The notes: generated by a model not told the origin, from the sequence alone. Positions 20,960-30,808 are shown, numbered from the stretch's first letter. The stretch is 64,000 nucleotides of DNA from Notolepis coatsorum (GCA_963971535.1 OZ020589.1:93189182-93253181), one strand, 5' to 3'. Made by a program: numbers and translations.

Positions 20960-21606
20960 TTTCGTTTTTTGAGGACTGCATACTTCTATTGCAAACCAAA
21001 ATACTCTACTTTATACTTATAGCACATGCATGAGCCTGGTCTCTTTTGAAAGATGACATTCTGAAGTTTAGGTCTGAACTTGAGTTATAGAAAAACTTGT
21101 TACTCACGTTTTTCTGTAGTAGTTAGTAGTCCAGAAGTAGTATCTCCAAAGAAATGGGTATGGCTGAAGAAATACCCTGGGTCCATAGCCTGAAGTCTTG
21201 TGTAGTACATGTCCTAATTTCATAAAAATCTGTTCAGAAATGACTGATTGAAATGACAGAACGCATTCCCAGTTGGGGTACCATTGGAAAGCCCTACTCA
21301 TTGGTTACAACCCTGTCCAATCATTTTCAAGATCGCCAAATGATTGACAGAGGTAGAGGCTCGAGAGTCTGGAGTGGTATTTGAATTTTTTTTAAGTCTG
21401 CCGTCTACTTCGGCGCATGCCTCACACCGGCATGTAACTCGAGAACCGCTGAACGGATTGCCGGCTATCGACAGGCAACAAATAGGGCTTTAATTCAATA
21501 TATATATAGTAGTAAGAATATGCACACCCGAGCCGCTAGAGGTCGCCAAAGTTCCTGTGCGCAAATCGTCCTCAAGAGGGCCCACATGTGGGCCGTTGCA
21601 TGCTAA
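20960..21606 (-). other. Probable 5' untranslated region of the L2 LINE (copy A)
   Basis: No ORF with domain similarity is visible. The sequence is shared with block B (about 47,790-48,494) at near-identity, except that B carries an extra 47-bp AT-rich segment near 47,905-47,960. It ends at the resumption of gypsy A. By position it should contain the LINE's internal promoter, but none can be recognised. Confidence 0.5.
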
Positions 21607-21752
21607 GAGGTTTTAACATGGGGCCGTAGGATGATGTCCATTAGACGCTGAAAGGTTGCAGGGGCCCCATGTAAACCAAAGGGAAGGACCCGGTACTGCC
21701 AGAGGCCACCTGGAGTCCTGAAGGCTGTCTGCTGAAGGGCCCTCTCTCTCAG
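21607..21752 (-). pseudogene. Ty3/gypsy fossil A: central RT segment (copy A)
   Basis: Short minus-strand RT fragment containing the LRERALQQTAFRTP, LWQYRVLPFGLHGAPATFQ and LMDIILRPH blocks of a Ty3/gypsy polymerase. It lies between the L2 insertion on the left and a short plus-strand L2 copy on the right. Confidence 0.8.
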
Positions 21753-22140
21753 GTCTTCCCAAAGGTCAGTGAAGTCCACGACCACAACACCAGAGGGAGT
21801 TCCACAAATCATGTGCAACCCAGATTCGGCTCAAACAAGGGACTAAACTTGTTTCGCAATTATGCCACAATAATGTGGAACGCCCTACCCATTGCCGTAA
21901 AGGAATGTGAATCCCTACCCTCCTTCAAAACGGCTCTCAAAGAGCACTTACGAGTGGCTGCAATTAGAAACTAGCGCCGGTAATGTAAAAATGTCTTGAT
22001 GAATTGAAAATAGAGGACCCTTATGTAAACAAGATGAAAATCTTTTTCTGGTCTGCATCCTCTTAGCAGTTGTTTGTATTGAGCCATACTGTATTGTACC
22101 CATTCTGTAATCTGTTAATAAAGTTTTCAATCAATAAATC
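21753..22140 (+). mobile_element. 5'-truncated L2 LINE copy inside gypsy A (copy A)
   Basis: About 390 bp of L2 3' end in the plus orientation. It encodes the last part of the ORF (FPKVSEVHDHNTRGSS, then MWNALPIAVKECESLPSF) and the 3' UTR, and ends AATAAAGTTTTCAATCAATAAATC. It is the same family as the long minus-strand copy, so gypsy A was hit twice by this family in opposite orientations. Its presence in both blocks (also 48642-49029) dates it before the duplication. Confidence 0.85.
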
Positions 22141-22990
22141 AAACCCTGGGGGACAAAGGTACCTGCCAGTAAGACTTGGTGAGGTTGAGGGTAGAGATGA
22201 AGCGTGACCTGCCTAGGCGTTCAATGAGGTCATTGACCCTGGGTATGGGATAGGTATCGAATGCAGACACCTCATTGAGTTTGCGGAAGTCATTGCAGAA
22301 CCTGGGCGTACCATCAGACTTGGGTACCATGACGACCGGACTGGACCAGGGGCTGTGAGACTCCTCTGTAACACCCAGCTGCTTCATCCGCTCCACCTCA
22401 TCCTCGATGGGGTGTGGATGTCATGTTGGACCATGGTGGTTCTGCCACGGGTCAATGAGAACACATCGGTAAACTGGTTGACCAACTCCTTTAAGTCCTG
22501 GCGCTGGTGGGGAGCGAGCTACTCACCAAACCGGACCTCCTCTCGAGGTGCAGTGGTGGTGGCCCGGGGTCCTTGATCGGCCTCCTCTCCGTCCGCCTCC
22601 GCCAGGAGGACTGGTCTTGGGCCAGGCTTCTTATGGAACCGGGCCCTCCAGTTATTTGCTGTAGGCTGGTTTTGGGCTGTCTGAGCTGCTGCATGTGCCT
22701 CCCTGAAGCCCAGCCAGTCCCTGCCAAGAAGCAGGGGTACCGGAAGCCCCTTCATGACGCCTACAGTCAGGGGCCATTCGCCAGTTGGTCCCCCAATGCT
22801 CAATACTGTAGCCTCCACCTCTCTGATGTTCCCATGGACACAAGTCACTGGAAGAGAGCCAGTGACTGGGTATCCCCCTGAAAGCACCATGGGGCTGGCA
22901 AGGGTTACACTACTGCCCGAGTCCATGATAGCCTCCAGGGGCCAACCCTGTACAGTTACCCGGCAGGTGAGTGGGGGCGAGTGACCTGGC
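22141..22990 (-). pseudogene. Ty3/gypsy fossil A: protease and N-terminal RT (copy A)
   Basis: Minus-strand pol start of gypsy A. An aspartic protease is visible at 22519-22926 (DSGSSVTLASPMVL, then LPVPLLLGRDWLGF). The N-terminal RT is at 22141-22396 (HSPWSSPVVMVPKSDGTPRFC, DTYPIPRVNDLIERLG, STLNLTKSYWQVPL). Gag was not recognised; sequence to the right of 23,000 changes to a Harbinger-type end. It is an old, broken element. Block B equivalent: 49030-49880. Confidence 0.85.
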
Positions 22991-23120
22991 GAGTGGTACT
23001 GGCAGCTGGCTAGCCATGCTCTTGGCCTGGGAAGAGTGGGGATGGACCCTGGCTCAGTATTCTAGCCCAGGTACTTCACTGCTGTTCTTGCCGCTATAAC
23101 CTCTGACCCTAATTCTACCT

Positions 23121-23480
23121 GGGCCCTCATTTATCAATGGTGCATACGCACAGATATGTGCGTACGCACAGATATGTGCGTAAACCGTGCGTACAATCAT
23201 TTCTAAGCAAAGTGTGGGATTCATTTGAACGTGTGCTTGAGATTGTGCGTATATCTACGCACAGCTCAGACCGTGCGTGCATGGCGCCCAGTGGTAGAAT
23301 ATGAAGACTGCAGATGGACTTTCATGCATTAGTTTCAAAACTGACGTGTTCTGTATGAGCCGTAATTCATTATAGTTAATTGTAAAATAGCAACAGTAGT
23401 GTAATTATTGTCAAACCCAAATAGCATTTGGAATAGGTCTTTCTTTCCGAATGAATGCAGCATGGTTTATCTATATAGCG
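23121..23480. mobile_element. PIF-Harbinger-type element, left part (copy A)
   Basis: The segment begins GGGCCCTCATTTATCAATGG, followed by direct copies of GCACAGATATGTGCGTA and CGTACGCA-type inverted motifs, which look like a DNA-transposon terminus. It is contiguous (in block B, uninterrupted: 50010-50372) with Harbinger transposase coding sequence. In copy A a hAT insertion at 23481 separates the two. The opposite terminus could not be found. Confidence 0.5.
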
Positions 23481-24354
23481 CAGGGGTGGCCAACCCGAAG
23501 CTCGCGAGCCGCATGCGGCTCTTTGCCCGTCAATGTGCGGCTCTTTCACCCATAAAAAAAATAAATAAATAAAAAAAATTTAATAATTTTTTTTTTTACT
23601 TATTTTTTTTTATGTCACTCATTCCATAAGGACGTAGAATAAACATTTTTAAAAAATATTTAAATGGTCCATTTGCATGTTCTTGGTATCTGAATCTATT
23701 ATTATTATTATCAGTGTCAGAAATAGTGTGTCTGTTACTAGGCTTGAGTAAATTGTAATGAACCAAAGGAGAATATCAATTATATATATAATTTTTTTTT
23801 TTTAAATATATTTGACTGTGAATAACACCATGCTAAAATTGACCAGACCTGAAAAATCTAAGCAAATGAATAAAGGGAAGATGATTAAACAGAAGGTTTT
23901 GTAGATACAGTACTGAATTCTGCCATCTTTTTTATAATGTAAATTTCTCCACCATTTTTCATCGTATTGCAACACAGTTTTTTGCAAGACGTTCACATAA
24001 AGGTAGAGAAACTAATTGCGTTCTGTTTTATGGCAATAACGTTCAGGTTTGTGGGAGATAATCCCAAAAAATAAGAGAAATAAAAAAGTGTATCCAGAAG
24101 TTGACAGATTGACAGGGGCTGGTGTGAGCTGGGTAGGGTAGTTTTTCGAAATTCGAAAGCACTGAGTCTCTTCCTTCAAAAGACTACACTCACTTTTGGC
24201 TGTGCCACTTTCTCCTGTCAATATGCGCCGGTTTCCGACTCAATGCCCTGAGATTTCTATACTCTTATATTTCACTAATAACAATTAAAAGCATTGGTAA
24301 ACAAACGTAATGCTGAAAATATACACTTTTACTGTATATCTCGGGCTTAAGAGG

Positions 24355-24640
24355 TTAACCCTGTGAGGCCCAAATTAAAAAGACATTAGCAACTTCAGAG
24401 GCCAGAGGGTGGGACATATAAACACATTTACTATCAAATAGCATTGTGAGGCTGAACAACAGGACCAATTGACTATACATGTGCTTAAATTTTTTTAAAT
24501 AAACATAATTTTTTTAAATGGCTAAAAGTGATTTTGTAATTTTGCAACCGTGGGTCTCACAGGGTACTTTTAACCCTGTGAGGTCCAAATAAAAAAGACA
24601 TTAGCAACTTCAGAGGCCAGAGGGTGATACCTAAACATGA
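24355..24640. mobile_element. piggyBac-like MITE, tandem/partial pair
   Basis: TTAA precedes CCCTGTGAGGCCCAAAT at about 24,355. An inverted counterpart (TGGGTCTCACAGGG) ends near 24,563, and a second TTAACCCTGTGAGGTCC start follows at about 24,570. The two starts are followed by nearly identical 60-bp segments (GACATTAGCAACTTCAGAGG). TTAA plus CCC-type ends suggests a piggyBac-type miniature element. It lies inside the hAT. Confidence 0.45.
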
Positions 24641-24659
24641 AGGGTGCCGTGACTTAAAA

Positions 24660-24679
24660 AAAAAACGTTGAGAAACGCT
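24660..24679. mobile_element. Possible second hAT terminus beside the DIRS element
   Basis: The sequence ACGTTGAGAAACGCTG (reverse complement CAGCGTTTCTCAACGT) resembles a hAT right end and directly abuts the DIRS left end. No partner end was found. Confidence 0.35.
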
Positions 24680-24707
24680 GTTCTGTATTCATAGTGGCTC
24701 CGCTCGG

Positions 24708-24850
24708 CGTCACTCATGCACTATCCTCGGATATGTGCACGCGCACTGAATAAAATTCCACAATGTACCTTTATCTCAGTATTCGTCTGACCACACCCCT
24801 CGTTAGCTTACCTTCATAAGCAGGTGTGTGGTCACCTGCTCTCCTCCTTC
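24708..24850 (+). repeat. DIRS left inverted terminal repeat
   Basis: This ~143-bp segment matches the reverse complement of 29665-29810 with only about two mismatches. It contains CCACAATGTACCTTTATC and GCAGGTGTGTGGTCACC. Confidence 0.9.
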
Positions 24851-25092
24851 TCGCTTTCACCACAAGGAAGTGCCTTCGGTAGATCCCCACTTGACGTGTT
24901 GTTAGTTGAAAAGAGTTGAGACGTGTTTACATTGTGCTTAGTTTTTTCTTCTCTCATAACTATTCAAAAGGAAAAAGCTAAGTCATAATGTCCCACTCTT
25001 CACCAGCGGTTCTCCATTCCTGCCTCTGTTGTGCGTACTGGTGCGGGGCTGCTGCCACTTTCGTGGTTGCCGACCCAGCCCAGGAGACAGCC

Positions 25093-26638
25093 GATGGATA
25101 GTTTGCCTCTCCGAGGAGCCGATGCATCGGTGCCGTCGCCCCGGCGGTGGCATGATCTCGACTCGGGTTCCTCTGGTTCCAGGGAATCGTCCGTTGTTGA
25201 GCGGACGGTTCTTTTGGTTCCGGAGGATTTGCGACGCAAGCTTTTCGCGTCTGCCCGTTCACGTCGCAAGATGGTGGCCTGCAGACGCGAACGGCCTGGG
25301 TTTGGGGAATTGCTGGAGACCAGCGAGGATGCGTCGGTCTCTGCATGTCTGATGGAAACTGAGGATTTCATGGAAGAGTCGGACGGATTCTTGTTTGAAG
25401 GCCCTGTGGAGGCGAGTATCCCTCCTGTCCAGGAAACACCGGAGGGGGGAGAAATGTCTCCTTGGGGCGCCTTGTTCGAGGATGTCGGGGAACCACCTCG
25501 GCCTCTTCGGCAGGATGCCCTGCTATCAGCCACATCAGACTGTGGCTCCTCAACTGGTCGAAGCCTGCTGCATGTGAGGGATGCGGGTTCGGTGGAGGAA
25601 AGTCAGCAGGGGGAACTGCAGGCTTTGTTTCCCGAGCTCGTGGCGGTAGCTGCCGCTGCAAACGGCGTGCCGCTGCCGCAGCCATTGCCTGCTCCTGCCC
25701 CCGATGATCTCATAGGTCATCTCTGGCAGCGTCGCCCGGTGAGAGGGGTGGACGTTGTCTACCCATTTTTCACCTCAATGGGGGCCTATGTTCGTCGGGG
25801 CCAGGCGGTGTCTCACATCATGGGACTTACCCCCATCTACGTACCAGTTACGCGGGTGTCGGGGTTGGTCAAAGGTATGAGAGAGGGCGTGCCATGGCTT
25901 GATAGGCCGATGGCCGCTCTCCTCTGTCCGGATGTGGTGTGGGAACCATTATGCAAGCCGGTTCTCCATGGAAGATCGGCTAGGCGATTGGCATATTGGG
26001 GTGACCAGTCATTTATCGCTGGTACACAATTGCTGGCTGCGGCTTCTAACATCGCGCACCTGGCTAGATTTGTATCGGGGATAATGACGGGCGGCACGGG
26101 TCTGACCGAGGTAACATGCGATCAGATCACCCAGGCGGCAGGAGCTGTCCTGCATCTTACCCAGGTGCAGGCCATAGCCTCGGGGAAGATGCGCGCCCTG
26201 GCCACCCTGACCCAGCGCCACCTTTGGCTGGAGCAGGCTCGAGTGCCGGAGAGGAAGAGAGCCCCTCTTCTGACGGCCGACCTCTCCGATGCTGGATTAT
26301 TCGGGAAAACCCTGCAGCTGATGACCTCAACGTGCAGAGAGATGGCAGAGGAGCGGTCCGTGCTCCAGCCCCATTTTCCGCCTCCCGTTTTTGCCGGTGG
26401 AGTCAGAAGGCTTCCACGACGTCCAGCTCCCTCCGCCGTGCCTACCACTGCCTCCGCTGCCACTGCTGGCCCCTCCAAGAAGGCCAGGAGGAGAGACGGC
26501 GATTCTGCTGCCGCCGGCCCATCCACGACCGGAGGAGACGGTAGGGAACGCCGTGACCAGCAGCCGATCCACTACCGTCCCTCCGGGGCTTCTCGGGGTG
26601 GCAAAACCCGAGCGGCTCGAGGCGGCAGACGCCGCTAA
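25093..26638 (+). CDS. DIRS ORF1 (Gag-like) protein
   Basis: A long open frame on the plus strand; I take the in-frame ATG at 25093 (MDSLPLRGADASVPSPRRW). The protein is Pro/Ser/Glu-rich at the start, has a conserved-looking helical middle (DQSFIAGTQLLAAASNIAHL, then ALATLTQRHLWLEQARV) and a basic Arg/Lys-rich tail ending RGGRRR. This organisation matches the ORF1 product of vertebrate DIRS elements, whose middle part resembles the LAP2-alpha-type domain. It presumably binds RNA through the basic tail. The neighbouring terminal repeat and internal complementary region support the assignment. It cannot be told whether the copy is expressed. Confidence 0.75.
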
Positions 26639-28343
26639 AGTGACTTTTACCCCTGTGGTCCCCTCTACACCCTCCCCGGCCCCCTCATGATTTTGTGCCG
26701 TAAAAAATAAATAAAAAGTTCCCTAAAAAGGGGACTATATTATTGGCCAAACAATATTGTGTGTTTCTTCACTAATACATATGATGGGGTTGCGAAATGT
26801 GAATCTGCATTATTACATTGAGAGATGAGTCATGTTGTGTTACGAGATTAAGCAAGGTCTGCAAGCATACACTCAGTCTTAGAAAGGTTCTATTATCCTG
26901 ACGCTCCACATGCAGGTAGAAGCTGGTGGTATGTTCCGTTGCTTGAGCAAAGTAATGTTGATCCACAACACTGTTGTGTTAGTTGCAGTAATACTCGTAC
27001 ACACACGTTCCACGGCTTGGCCGTTACTCTCTGTCAGTGTTTTGCTATGTACGACATAGAAAGCGGGTGTAGGATTCACACACACACGACTTGTTTTGTT
27101 ATAAATCCTGTTCACATTCTGTGGGTAGCGGGCATTGTATTAGCTTTTGCTATACTTTGGCTTTCTACCGAAGGTCTCAAAATGCTACAGTTGTTTTTGG
27201 TGTGTAGGGAAGAAGGGTTTGTGTGAGGGGGTGCCGAATAAACCCCTCCTTCCCACTTGATTGGTTTAGGGGATTTTTTCTCATTCTGCTGAGCCAGTCG
27301 GGGCCGAGCCGTTCAACGTCTTGGCAGGGGGGGGGGGGGGGGGGAGAGTTATCTTGACACGACTCCTATTACAAACGGGAGTCGTGAACAGGGTTTCCCC
27401 CCGTCATAGCATATACGCTGCTATGGCGACGGCTTCCATGAGTTAAGATCTTTACGTAAGGTTTGTGGTGTTAAAGTGTCGGGTTAGAGCGTAGGGCTTA
27501 CGGGTCTGCTACGCTCGATTTTATGTGTAAACTTGAGTCAGTTGGTCACGTGACTCACAGTTGACATGTCTTTTTCATAACTGCGACTCATGTGGGAAGG
27601 CTTCTGGGGAAGTTCGGTCTATACTCTTTGACAAAAGGAGTGACTGGATGTAAAAATGTAAACAGTTTTTACTCCCAGCTGTGCAGTTGGGTTTATACTA
27701 TTGATGCTTCTTCTTTATTATTATAAAGAGTTGGAGTTGGTTGCATCTCACCCCTCTTGTCGTTCCCCTGGGCGCCTTGGGGATTCAATGAAAGGTCTAA
27801 ATAGCCTATTTATTTATGTGGATATACCCGACGCACACATAGTGCTAGTTCAGGATGTTCTGTTGGACATTAAGCAACTGACTGGCGCGCCTTGGTTGCT
27901 TGGGGTTAAAACAGCGTTTTTATAAAGCAACTGGGATGGGGGTTTTCCTCTTCCGACGACCTGTGTGGTTGTCGACGGATTCTCGTTCATATCGGGGGAT
28001 GATGACAGAATGGATCTGAAAATACGTAGAAGGGTTTCACGCCCTGGGGGTTCGCACCGAACGTCTGGGTGGCGCCTTCTTTTCATGTCTAAGGTCAACA
28101 CGCATGTCTGCCCCTTCTCCTGGAGTTGGCAGATCGGCGTGGTTAGGGCACGGGACTGGTTCTGGACACGCTGGTCCGGATCAGTTGCACCCGTTGTCCG
28201 CCGGGGATGCAGATCTGCTGTTCTGGTACCCTGAGGGACTTGGGCTTTTTTCAGGGGGAAAAATGCCAGGTCGGTCCGGGTGTCACAGGGTTAAGCGCTA
28301 TGGAGCCCTTGTTGGGTACATTGTATTCTACACTGTCGTAATG
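26639..28343 (+). other. DIRS internal region without recognised ORF
   Basis: About 1.7 kb follow ORF1. A polyadenylation-like AATAAATAAAAAG lies at about 26,707. There is a long G run near 27,328-27,343 and scattered short open frames without domain similarity. No pol-type motif is seen. Confidence 0.6.
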
Positions 28344-28460
28344 GCTTACGGCCGTGCCAACCTGTACACGCCCAATCTCGTCAGATCTCGGCCGCCACGC
28401 AGGTTGGTCTTGGTTAGTACTTGGTTGGGTGACTTCCTGGGAATACCAAGTACGGGGTGT
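28344..28460 (+). pseudogene. 5S rRNA-like sequence inside the DIRS element
   Basis: The stretch begins GCTTACGGCCGTGCCAACCT and continues with ACGCCCAATCTCGTC, GATCTCGG, TTGGTTAGTACTTGG and CCTGGGAATACCAAGTA, in the order and spacing of a vertebrate 5S rRNA. By eye it is about 80% similar over about 117 nt, essentially without gaps. The internal control elements are partly degraded (the box A region is poor; box C reads GGTTGGGTGACTT). It is most likely a 5S-derived pseudogene or the head of a 5S-derived SINE that became part of this DIRS lineage. Confidence 0.85.
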
Positions 28461-29577
28461 TTGGGGCTGGTTCTCCATTTCTTTCGCTCTTCTCTTACGC
28501 GTGGCGAAGAGGGGCCTGTTGGGGTGGTCTTTGACCTCCTCGGGGGACACTGTGCTCCCCGTATCACCGGGCCCGGTCCGAAGTAATGTTTTCGTTGACC
28601 CGTAGGCCCGGGATAACCCTGTTGGAAACTGAAACACGGGTACTGCGGTGGTGCCGCAGGTACGTTTTGGAGTTTTTTTCCTGAGGGGTTATGGGACCGA
28701 CCGCCGCATAGGGTAATGCCTGGGTGGTTGGTTCTCTGGTGTGTCGGTGCGGTGTCAACTCCCTGGTTGCCCGGTTGAGTGTGCCCCTGCACGTTCGTGA
28801 CGTCTGCCAATTGTGTCAGCCTTCGCTTTGAGGGAGGTTTGTCATGGTGACGACAACGCCAGCATATGCCCCTTCCGCCGGGGAGGCTGTGTTCAGCTGT
28901 CCCCTCTGGCGCCTGTCTCGTCCGCAGTCTCCAGGCTCGGGTTAACAGCCTGTTGCCTGGTTTTTTCCCCGGTGCGCTGCCTGCTTCCGTGGTAAGTCTT
29001 GTTATTGCGGCCGTGCTGACTGTCTGTACTGCAGGGTCAGTGTGCCAGGCGGTGTACTATTGGGGGGACAGGGCCCGCTCGACTGAGGGGCCTTTGTCCG
29101 AATACGCTGGCGATGTGGGGGGCGGGGTCACTAACTGCCCACCTGGTAGGGTCTTGATGCTGGCATCATGGACTTCTCCGGGCCCCCGTTTCAGGGGGTC
29201 CAGTCCCTTTGGTGGGTCTGGGCCTTCCTTCGCGCTCCGCTGCTACGGCCTTGCCACGGGGTTGGGTTTGCCCTTGACCCCGTGATTCTGGGGGCAGTAA
29301 CGAGGTTGTTCCCTCCGTTCGTTCCCGGGTGGCATGCGGGTTGTGCGTGTGTGTAGTCGTGGGGTCAGGCCACGGTCTGCTCACCCTGTGCGTTGAGTTG
29401 CTTGAGTGCCTCTTCGCACGGTCGGGTCCGTCACCCTCCCGGGAAACCTCCAATAGGGGGGGTGCCCTCCATTATGGGGGGTCGGGGGGGCTCGGCCCTC
29501 CCTGTTCTGATGGTTGTGGGGGGCCTTCAGCGGGGTGTATTTGTCGGCCGGTGGCTCCCGCTCGGCCTCCCTTGTGC
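28461..29577 (+). other. DIRS 3' non-coding region
   Basis: GC-richer sequence between the 5S-like stretch and the internal complementary region. The segment 28683-28822 recurs at 1140-1292. Open frames such as 28866-29285 have no similarity I recognise. Confidence 0.55.
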
Positions 29578-29657
29578 ATGAGTGACGCCGAGCGGAGCCA
29601 CTATGAATACAGAACGATAGGTTATGACTATAACCAAGTTCTGTTAATAGTGGTGAA
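29578..29657 (+). repeat. DIRS internal complementary region
   Basis: The first half (from TGCATGAGTGACGCCGAGCG to CAGAAC) is the reverse complement of 24680-24720. The second half (GATAGGTTATGACTATAACC to GTGGTGA) is the reverse complement of about 29814-29855. Together they bridge the element's two ends. Confidence 0.9.
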
Positions 29658-29664
29658 AGCTTGG

Positions 29665-29810
29665 GAAGGAGGAGAGCAGGTGACCACACACCTGCTTATG
29701 AAGGTAAGCTAACGAGGGGTGTGGTCAGACGAATACTGGGATAAAGGTACATTGTGGAATTTTATTCAGTGCGCGTGCACATATGCGAGGATAGTGCATG
29801 AGTGACGCCG
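29665..29810 (+). repeat. DIRS right inverted terminal repeat
   Basis: Inverted partner of 24708-24850, nearly identical. It is followed by the unique right end, finishing in AACCTATC at 29855. Confidence 0.9.
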
Positions 29811-29944
29811 AGCGTCACCACTATTAACAGAACTTGGTTATAGTCATAACCTATCGGTATATGGTGTGGCTCTTTGTGGTACCACAGTCATTTTTGTCGC
29901 TCTTAGTCTCTGACTGGTTGGCCACCCCTGATATAGCGTTATCG

Positions 29945-30275
29945 GAATACTATACGGGGTGCGCTGACTGCGCTCCATGGGGAGCTGTTTTCAGAGATAG
30001 GACAGTCTATTTGCCAAGAGAACATAATATTAACTAGAGTCCGCTACCCGAGACACATTCTCCTTGATTTGTACCGCAATTTGGGACCCAAATTGGAGTG
30101 TGGAACAAAACGCACAAATGCTACCCCCATGCACATTCAAGTCCTCTCCACCCTCGGGTCTTTGGCCACCGGCACGGTCCATCGTGATATATTGGAGATG
30201 GATCGAGCAATAGACTGTTACTGTATCACCCATGTAGCTGTCAAAACTCCATCACAAATTCAGTTATGTGAGTAG
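29945..30275 (+). pseudogene. PIF-Harbinger transposase N-terminal fragment (copy A)
   Basis: The plus strand encodes, across more than one frame, VFRDRTVYLPREHNI, then TRVRYPRHILLDLYRNLGP, then ATPMHIQVLSTLGSLATGT. This order matches the N-terminal region of HARBI1-like (PIF-Harbinger) transposases, before the DDE catalytic domain. The domain stops after about 100 residues and the DDE part is absent, so it cannot encode an active enzyme. In block B (50380-50706) the fragment is contiguous with its left flank. The hAT insertion separates them here. Confidence 0.75.
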
Positions 30276-30289
30276 AAAGGGATTCCACA

Positions 30290-30742
30290 GTCAATGTTGC
30301 GATGCGCATTTGGCTGATACATGTCGTTGCTGGTGACCGGGACTCCGGGAGGAAGGCACGCATTTATATTGAATTCAATAGTAATGTTATTACTGGGGTA
30401 TCTGTAATTAAAATATCGCTTAAATGCAGGTGATCGGGGTTATCCACTGAAGCCATAATTAATTACTCTGACCAACCCAACAAATAACCCAACAGGAGTG
30501 CAATTATAACGGGCTCACGCGCGAACAAGAGCCCTTTAGAGCGCAGTTGGCCTGCTTGTTTTGGCAAGGGGGGGGGGGGGGCAGACGCAGAACACCCACC
30601 TCCAAACGCGATTAAATATTGTTTAAAATAAAAAGCGAAATACTATTATTTTGTGTGTCATGTTTCCAAATAAGATTGGTCACAACGAAATGCTTTCTAG
30701 CATACATTTTTTGTTGGTTAGAATAGATGACCTCCGTGAGGC
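30290..30742. other. No gene recognised; remnant flank of Harbinger element
   Basis: AT-rich sequence shared with block B at near-identity, with a long G run at 30,569-30,581 whose length differs in B. No ORF of note. It could be Harbinger intron or 3' sequence. Confidence 0.4.
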
Positions 30743-30808
30743 GGCCGGGTAGCGCAGCGGACTAAGCGTCTGTCTACCACCACAGAGACACTGGTATCGA
30801 ATCCGGCT
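30743..30808 (+). ncRNA. tRNA-like sequence (possible SINE head), copy A
   Basis: GGCCGGGTAGCGCAGCGG matches a Pol III box A and GGTATCGAATCC a box B with one extra base. TCTGT and ACAGA can form an anticodon-type stem, and GCCGG and CCGGC an acceptor-type stem. There is no clear A-rich tail, though an AT-rich stretch follows. It is probably a tRNA-derived SINE head or a tRNA pseudogene. The block B counterpart, 51179-51244, is nearly identical. Confidence 0.55.

Larger units (their letters stand above)
5247..21606 (-). mobile_element. L2/CR1-group LINE, nearly full length (copy A), split by two LTR insertions
   Basis: This non-LTR retrotransposon is inserted in gypsy A in the minus orientation. 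Its 3' end is at 5247, with a (TCAA)n/(TTGA)n microsatellite tail and an AATAAA-like signal. Its 5' end is near 21606. Both sides show GAGGTT (5241-5246 and 21607-21612), a plausible target duplication. Later insertions at 7133-8302 and 8384-18696 interrupt it. Without them it would be about 4.9 kb, normal for a full L2-type element. Parts in element order are a 5' region of about 0.65 kb, an N-terminal ORF with a 2A-like motif, an APE endonuclease, a reverse transcriptase and the 3' UTR. The paralogous insertion in block B is 41767-48494. Confidence 0.85.
24680..29856 (+). mobile_element. DIRS-type (tyrosine-recombinase) retroelement, gag-only
   Basis: Both ends carry inverted terminal repeats (about 24708-24850 against 29665-29810, nearly identical). 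Just inside the right repeat lies an internal complementary region (29578-29657). It matches, in reverse complement, the outermost 40 bp of the left end joined to the outermost 42 bp of the right end. This is the diagnostic DIRS architecture, in which the complementary region bridges the two ends on the way to a circular intermediate. One large gag-like frame is present. I see no RT, RNase H, methyltransferase or recombinase motif in the 2.9 kb that follow. It is broken as an autonomous element, yet its ends look whole. No target duplication is seen, as expected for this order. Confidence 0.85.
23481..29930. mobile_element. hAT element carrying nested insertions
   Basis: Termini are CAGGGGTGGCCAACCC and its inverted partner GGTTGGCCACCCCTG, flanked by the exact 8-bp duplication ATATAGCG (23473-23480 and 29931-29938). 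Block B has the undisturbed site (CTATATAGCGTTATCGG near 50,365), proving insertion after the block duplication. Without the DIRS element the hAT is about 1.27 kb, AT-rich and without a transposase ORF, hence non-autonomous. Subterminal GCATGCGGCTCTTTG motifs are typical of the superfamily. Confidence 0.95.

Noticed and set aside
28344-28460. Functional 5S rRNA gene
   Set aside because: About 20% divergence, degraded internal promoter boxes, no terminator T-run at the end and location inside a retroelement argue against a working gene.
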